From Lysobacter capsici (GTDB taxonomy: Bacteria > Pseudomonadota > Gammaproteobacteria > Xanthomonadales > Xanthomonadaceae): a stretch of 64,000 bases of DNA. The translations under genes were made by a program, and so were the position numbers. The stretch is from assembly GCF_018732085.1 (NCBI RefSeq), contig NZ_CP076103.1:4154001-4218000 (forward strand). The letters run 5' to 3'. The notes beneath the pieces are model-generated. The model saw only the letters and a list, made by a program, of their open reading frames with translations. It had not been told where the DNA came from and did not search any database. This document shows, piece by piece, positions 59,695 to 64,000 of the stretch (the first letter of the stretch is position 1; each line of letters opens with the position of its first letter).

Positions 59695-61047
59695 TCAGCC
59701 CAACGCCGCCAACGCTGACTTCAGCGGCTTGGCGAACGCCGCCGGCTTGCAGCGCGTCAGCTTCACCGTCGGGGTCTGGTGCCAGCGCGCGCAATCGTCG
59801 ATCGCGCGGGCGATGTCGGCGGCCAGCGCTTCGTCGCCGTCGAGGCCTTCTTGCAGATACAGCGCCTTGACCTCGAACACGCCCTGGGCGCGATGCGCCT
59901 TCGCGTCCAGGCGTCCGACCAATCGGCCGCGCACCAGGATCGGCAACACGAAATAGCCGTAGCGGCGCTTCGCTTCGGGCGTGTAGCACTCCAGGGTGTA
60001 GTCGAAGTCGAACAGTTCGCTGGCGCGTTCGCGATCCCAGACCACCGGGTCGAACGGCGACAGCAGGGTGCAATGGCTTGCGCGCAAACGGCCGGCAGCG
60101 GCCTGGGCCAGCGCGGCGGCGTGATCGGCGTGGACGTAGCCGGGCGCGTTCCAGCCGTTCACCGCGACTCGCAGCAATACGCCTTCGTCGACGAAAGCGT
60201 CGAGGTCGGCATCGCGCAGGCGCGGCTTGGTGCGGTAGTAATCGGCGACCCAGCGCGCCTGGGCGATGCCCAGCGCCTTGACCGACTTGAGCACGGTTTC
60301 GCGCCGCACCTGCGCCGCGTCGAGCACGCTCGTGTCCCAGCCCGGCACGGCGAGGCCGGCCACGCGTTCGCTCAGGTCGTAGACGCGATGGAAATTCTCG
60401 CGCCGCGCGACCATCAGCTCGCCCAGCGCAAACCCGGTTTCCAGCCAGCGCTTTTCGTCTTTCCAGCCCCACCAGCCGCCGCCGCTGCCGCCGGGCTCGC
60501 GTTCGAAGTCCGACGACTTGACCGGACCGAGTTCGCGGATATGCGCCAGCAGCCGATCGATCTGCTCGCCGTTGTCCTGACGATGCTGGCGCGCGTTGCG
60601 GATCGCCCAGTGGTGGGCGCGCTGCTCCAGCGCGTTGCGGTGCAACAGGTAGTCGTCCATCGGCGCGAAGCAGGCTTCATGCGCCCAGATCTCGAAGATC
60701 GCGCGCTGCGCCAGCAGTTCTTCCAGCCACTGCGCCGGGTAATCGCCCAGTCGCGAGAACAGCACCAGGTACGGGCTGCGCGCGACGACGTGGATGGTGT
60801 CGATCTGCAGCAATTGCATGCGCGCGATCGCGGCAAGCGCATCGGCCCGGGTCGCGCGCTTGCGCGGCCGCGTGAGCAGGCCCTGCGCGTGCAGATGCAA
60901 GGCGCGCGCCTGGGTCAGCGAGAGCGGCGCAACGGGCGCGGCCGGCGCGATCGCTGGCGATGCCGGCTCGCCGAACGCCGCCGCGTCCGCCACGACGGCC
61001 GCGGTTGCGCGCGCGGCGCGGGTAGCGGCCACGCGCTTCGGGCTCAT
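59695..61047 (-). CDS. ycaQ: YcaQ-type crosslink-repair DNA glycosylase (HTH_42)
   Basis: 450 residues. After a disordered Ala-rich start (~1-45), the winged-helix repeats match the YcaQ/AlkX family: QIDTIHVVARSPYLVLFSRLGDY and FEIWAHEACFAPMDDYLLHRN, with a later PFDPVVWDRERASELFDFDYTLE (the family QxQ/QxD-type region here differs). It excises crosslinked or bulky N-alkylated guanines. The start overlaps the hutG stop by four bases, so translation is coupled; the pairing with hutG is unusual and the reason unclear. Confidence 0.85.
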   Translation of the reverse strand: MSPKRVAATRAARATAAVVADAAAFGEPASPAIAPAAPVAPLSLTQARALHLHAQGLLTRPRKRATRADALAAIARMQLLQIDTIHVVARSPYLVLFSRLGDYPAQWLEELLAQRAIFEIWAHEACFAPMDDYLLHRNALEQRAHHWAIRNARQHRQDNGEQIDRLLAHIRELGPVKSSDFEREPGGSGGGWWGWKDEKRWLETGFALGELMVARRENFHRVYDLSERVAGLAVPGWDTSVLDAAQVRRETVLKSVKALGIAQARWVADYYRTKPRLRDADLDAFVDEGVLLRVAVNGWNAPGYVHADHAAALAQAAAGRLRASHCTLLSPFDPVVWDRERASELFDFDYTLECYTPEAKRRYGYFVLPILVRGRLVGRLDAKAHRAQGVFEVKALYLQEGLDGDEALAADIARAIDDCARWHQTPTVKLTRCKPAAFAKPLKSALAALG

Positions 61048-61853
61048 GCGTCCTGCGAGGCCAGGGTCGCGCTCAGCAGCTTGCGCAGCAGCGGCTGCAG
61101 GCGCGCGGCCTTGGCTTCGTCGTAGGCGAACGAGTCTTCGTTCATGTAATTGCGCTGGCTCAGCTCCAACTGCACCGCCTGCACGCCGATCTCCGGATCG
61201 CCGTAATGGCGGGTGATGTAGCCGCCCTTGAAGCGGCCGTTGGCGATCCAGTCGTAGTCGGTCTGCGCAGCTAACAGGCTTTCGAGCGCGGCCTGCAACT
61301 CGGGCAGGCAGGTCTTGCCGCCGGAGGTGCCCAGGTTGAGGTCGGGCAAGCGGCCTTCGAACAGGAACGGCACTTCGCCGCGGATCGAATGGCCTTCCCA
61401 CAACACCGCGCGGCCGTGTTCGCCGCGGATGCGGTCGAGTTCGGCGACCAGGGTCTGGTGATACGGACGCCAATACAGCTCGACCCGTTCGGCGACTTCG
61501 GCTTCATCCGGCGACTGGCCGTCGAGGTACACCGCCTCGCCGCTGAACTGCACCGCCGGACACAGGCCGGTGGTGTTCTGGCCCGGATACAGCGAGGTGT
61601 CGTCGGGCGGACGGTTCAGATCGACCACGTAACGCGAATAGCGCGGCACCAGGATCGATGCGCCGAGTTCGCGGGCGAAATCGTACAGACGCGAGACATG
61701 CCAGTCGGTGTCGGGCGCGCGCCGCGCCGATTCGACCATGCGCGCCTTCAGCGCCTCGGGGATCAACGCGCCGTCGTGCGGCAGGCTGATCAGCAGCGGG
61801 GCGGTGCCGCGATGCAGCTGGAATACGGGCTCGGTCGGGTGCGCAATAGTCAT
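61044..61853 (-). CDS. hutG: N-formylglutamate deformylase
   Basis: 269 residues. The amidohydrolase pattern is present: LLISLPHDGALIP, SRYVVDLNRPPDDTSLYPGQ and LWEGHSIRGEVPFLFEGRLP. It releases formate and glutamate at the end of one histidine-degradation route. No other hut gene is nearby. It sits 8 bases after the S9 peptidase stop and overlaps the YcaQ-like gene. Confidence 0.9.
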   Translation of the reverse strand: MTIAHPTEPVFQLHRGTAPLLISLPHDGALIPEALKARMVESARRAPDTDWHVSRLYDFARELGASILVPRYSRYVVDLNRPPDDTSLYPGQNTTGLCPAVQFSGEAVYLDGQSPDEAEVAERVELYWRPYHQTLVAELDRIRGEHGRAVLWEGHSIRGEVPFLFEGRLPDLNLGTSGGKTCLPELQAALESLLAAQTDYDWIANGRFKGGYITRHYGDPEIGVQAVQLELSQRNYMNEDSFAYDEAKAARLQPLLRKLLSATLASQDA

Positions 61854-61861
61854 AAGCCGCT

Positions 61862-64000
61862 TCAGTCGGCGCCGGACTGCAGATGCCGGCGGAAGAAGTC
61901 CATGGTACTGCGATGGACCGCAAGCCAGGTCGCGTAGCGCAGGAAGAAGTGGTCTTCGTCCGGAATCACCAGGGTTTCCACCGGCGCCTTGCGTGCGCGC
62001 AGGCGTTCGACCAGATCGATGCTCTGCGAGAACTTGACCGCGCGATCGTCGTCGCCATGCACGAACAGCACCGGCGAACGCCAGCCATCGACGAAGGCGA
62101 CCGGCGAGGACTTGAACGCCAGGTCCAGCTCATCCGGCTTCAGCCCCCACAGGCCGCTGTTGTCGCCGCCCTTGGCGCTTTCGCGCCAGTCGTGGACGCC
62201 GTGACGGTCGACGCCGGCCGCGAACAGATCCGAATTGCGCGACAGCGCCGACGCGGTCAGGAACCCGCCGTAGGAGCCGCCGTAGATGCCGATGCGGCGT
62301 GCGTCGACATCGTCGCGCTTGGCCAGATACGCCTGCGCGGCGAGCACGTCCTGGTACTCGCTGGCGCCGCGCGGGCCTTGTTTCTCGGCCAATCGGAAGC
62401 CCTGGCCGTAACCGGTGCCGTCGCGGTAGTTCAGGGCCAGCACCACGTAGCCGCGGCTGGCCAGCCATTGATTGCTGGCGTAGTCGTTGTAGTAGTAGTT
62501 GCTGTAGTGCCAGCCCGGCAGCATCTGCCGGATCGGGCCGCCATGCACGTAGATCAGCGCCGCGCGCTTGCCCTTGTAACTCGCCGGCGGCTCGAACACG
62601 GTCGCGTGCGAAGTCACCCCGTCGCTGGCGCGCAGGCTCAAGGTCTTGGGCACGACCAAGCGATCGATCGGGAACTGCGCCGGCAAGCTCGCCGGGAAAA
62701 TCCGCCTGGGCTCGCCGCCGCCGCGCGGCATCACCGCGATCGCGGTCGGACGGCGCGCATCGGCGTGGCGGAACGCGATCCACTGCCCGCCCAGCACCAC
62801 CGGCTCGGTGGAAATCTCGTCCTTCGCGCTGAGCAGGGTCTGCGTCGCGCCCTTCGCGTCGACGCTGAAGAGTTGCCGGTGATCGATCTGCGCGCAGTTG
62901 CCGCTGAACACGAACGCGCCGTCGTCAGCCAGGGCGATGGTTTCGGCTTCGCATTCGCCGCGGCTCAGCGGCCGCGCGTCGCCGCCCTCGGGCGCGATCG
63001 CGTACCAATGCAGCCAGCCGCTTTGTTCGGAGGCGAAGATCAAGCGGTTGTCGCGGCTCCACAGCAACGGGTCGGCGCCGTTGAACTGGGCGTAGCCGCC
63101 GGCTGTGTCGCTCGATCGGAAGACTTTTTTCGCAAGCCCCGTGGTGACGTCGGCGGTCCAGATTTCGAAGGCATTGGCTTTGGTCAGATCGAATTGCTCG
63201 CCCGGCCGGTTGGCGGCGGTGCGCAGGAACGCGACCCGGCGACCGTCGGGCGAGAACACCGGGTTGCTGTCGTTGTAGAAATCCGCGCCGAGCCAGCGCA
63301 CTTCGCGCTGGCCCAGGTCGAGTACGCCGATGAAGCCGTGATCGCCGCGGTTGCTGGCGAACGCGAGCAGCTTGCCGTCGGGCGAGAACCCGGCCGCGGC
63401 ATTCGCGCCGCGGGTCTTGATCAACGCTTCCTTGCACCACGCCGGCGCGGTGATGCCCGGCAACGGATAGCAGCCCACGCCGCGGCCCTGCACGATCACG
63501 GCATCGCCCTGCGGCGCGAACTGCACCGAGCGCCCCGCAGCGATGCGCTGCGGCTTGGACGAGCCGTCGCTGGCGACCAGCCACACTGCTTGTTCCTGCC
63601 CGTCCGGATCGCCGGTGGGATTGCTGTTGTTGCCGGCGGCGTCCGGACCGCCGCCGCGCACATAGGCCAGCCAGCGGCCGTCGCGGCTGAGTCGCAGCGC
63701 GCTGAGCAACTGCCCGTCGTCCTCGTCGAACGCGGTCAGCTGGCGCGGCGCGAATTGCGGCGCGCGCGCCGACCACAGGTTGCGCACGCCGCGTTCGTTC
63801 GACACCCATGCGATCACCGGCGCATCGCCGGCGCCGGTGAGTTGTTCGGGCTGCGGCGCGCTGAGCAGGTCGGCGATGTCGAAACCACCCGCCTCCGCGT
63901 GGGCTTGGGCGGCGCTGATTTCGTCCGCGTGGGCAAATCCCGCGCAAGCGAAGGCCAGCACCAGCGCCGCGTTGAGCGCGCCGCGCAAACGCCGAAGCCG
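61862..64000 (-). CDS. Secreted S9 prolyl oligopeptidase-family peptidase, 5' end beyond window
   Basis: About 708 residues are visible. Signal peptide LVLAFACAGFAHA. A beta-propeller-like N-terminal part (repeats such as FSPDGKLLAFASNR and FSPDGRRVAFLRTA) precedes the alpha/beta hydrolase: nucleophile GIYGGSYGGFLTA (Ser), VHGDDDRAV (Asp) and PDEDHFF (His). It likely cleaves peptides in the periplasm or outside. The first possible start is TTG at 63988, but the frame stays open to the edge, so the true start probably lies beyond the window. Confidence 0.88.
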   Translation of the reverse strand, partial: RLRRLRGALNAALVLAFACAGFAHADEISAAQAHAEAGGFDIADLLSAPQPEQLTGAGDAPVIAWVSNERGVRNLWSARAPQFAPRQLTAFDEDDGQLLSALRLSRDGRWLAYVRGGGPDAAGNNSNPTGDPDGQEQAVWLVASDGSSKPQRIAAGRSVQFAPQGDAVIVQGRGVGCYPLPGITAPAWCKEALIKTRGANAAAGFSPDGKLLAFASNRGDHGFIGVLDLGQREVRWLGADFYNDSNPVFSPDGRRVAFLRTAANRPGEQFDLTKANAFEIWTADVTTGLAKKVFRSSDTAGGYAQFNGADPLLWSRDNRLIFASEQSGWLHWYAIAPEGGDARPLSRGECEAETIALADDGAFVFSGNCAQIDHRQLFSVDAKGATQTLLSAKDEISTEPVVLGGQWIAFRHADARRPTAIAVMPRGGGEPRRIFPASLPAQFPIDRLVVPKTLSLRASDGVTSHATVFEPPASYKGKRAALIYVHGGPIRQMLPGWHYSNYYYNDYASNQWLASRGYVVLALNYRDGTGYGQGFRLAEKQGPRGASEYQDVLAAQAYLAKRDDVDARRIGIYGGSYGGFLTASALSRNSDLFAAGVDRHGVHDWRESAKGGDNSGLWGLKPDELDLAFKSSPVAFVDGWRSPVLFVHGDDDRAVKFSQSIDLVERLRARKAPVETLVIPDEDHFFLRYATWLAVHRSTMDFFRRHLQSGAD

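Overview
The window is GC-rich chromosomal DNA from a gammaproteobacterium of the Xanthomonadaceae, most like Lysobacter. The evidence is the conserved gene order (miaA-hfq-hflX-hflK-hflC; surE-pcm-yqaA-nlpD; pyrG-kdsA-eno-ftsB-ispD-ispF-truD), two proteins with the C-terminal secretion domain of Xanthomonadales type IV effectors (XVIPCD), many secreted hydrolases, and abundant GTAG/GTGG-type palindromic repeats. No rRNA, tRNA, CRISPR array or intact insertion sequence was seen. The genus is an inference.

Layout. 1-5.2 kb: DJ-1/PfpI-like proteins, an AhpD-like protein, an ankyrin protein, and a lipase-type XVIPCD effector preceded by an ankyrin protein that may be its immunity or partner protein. 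5.2-9.2 kb: an intergenic stretch with an obvious assembly artefact, then a two-gene class II lanthipeptide locus (52-residue precursor plus LanM). 9.2-14.9 kb: a secreted DUF11/Calx-beta-type protein, a ~600 bp palindromic element, a GH75-like secreted protein, and a second effector pair (immunity lipoprotein followed by an XVIPCD effector with a JAMM-like motif). 14.9-24.4 kb: purA, a secreted metzincin-type protease, DUF2065, hflC, hflK, hflX, hfq, miaA. 24.8-26.9 kb: a tandem array of ~325 bp units, each with paired TGTCCACA-like boxes and a GTAG palindrome. 27-31.8 kb: folP, ftsH, rlmE, yhbY and a Mth938-like gene. 32-35.3 kb: an M15 peptidase lipoprotein and a local family of paralogous membrane proteins. 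35.5-38.8 kb: nlpD, yqaA, pcm, surE. 38.9-40.3 kb: a LuxR-type regulator and five 112 bp repeats. 40.9-50 kb: the smr gene and a small lipoprotein gene, then the housekeeping block truD, ispF, ispD, ftsB, eno, kdsA, pyrG. 50-54.8 kb: small accessory genes (one corrupted by a second assembly-like duplication), a phosphodiester glycosidase-like protein and a globin. 55.2-64 kb: parE, a GH5 glycosidase, small genes, a YcaQ-like DNA glycosylase, hutG and an S9 peptidase running off the right edge.

Most of the window is core metabolism, RNA modification and envelope maintenance. The accessory layer is about competition and predation: two predicted type IV effector loci (the secretion machine is not in this window), a lanthipeptide locus, and secreted polysaccharide- and protein-degrading enzymes. 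The most novel-looking items are the minimal lanthipeptide locus with no ATG/GTG start for LanM, the lipoprotein/JAMM-like effector pair, the TGTCCACA tandem array, the four-module paralogous membrane family, and a terminator-containing leader upstream of purA. Two regions (about 5546-5710 and 50514-50837) look like sequencing or assembly errors and should be resequenced before any interpretation.
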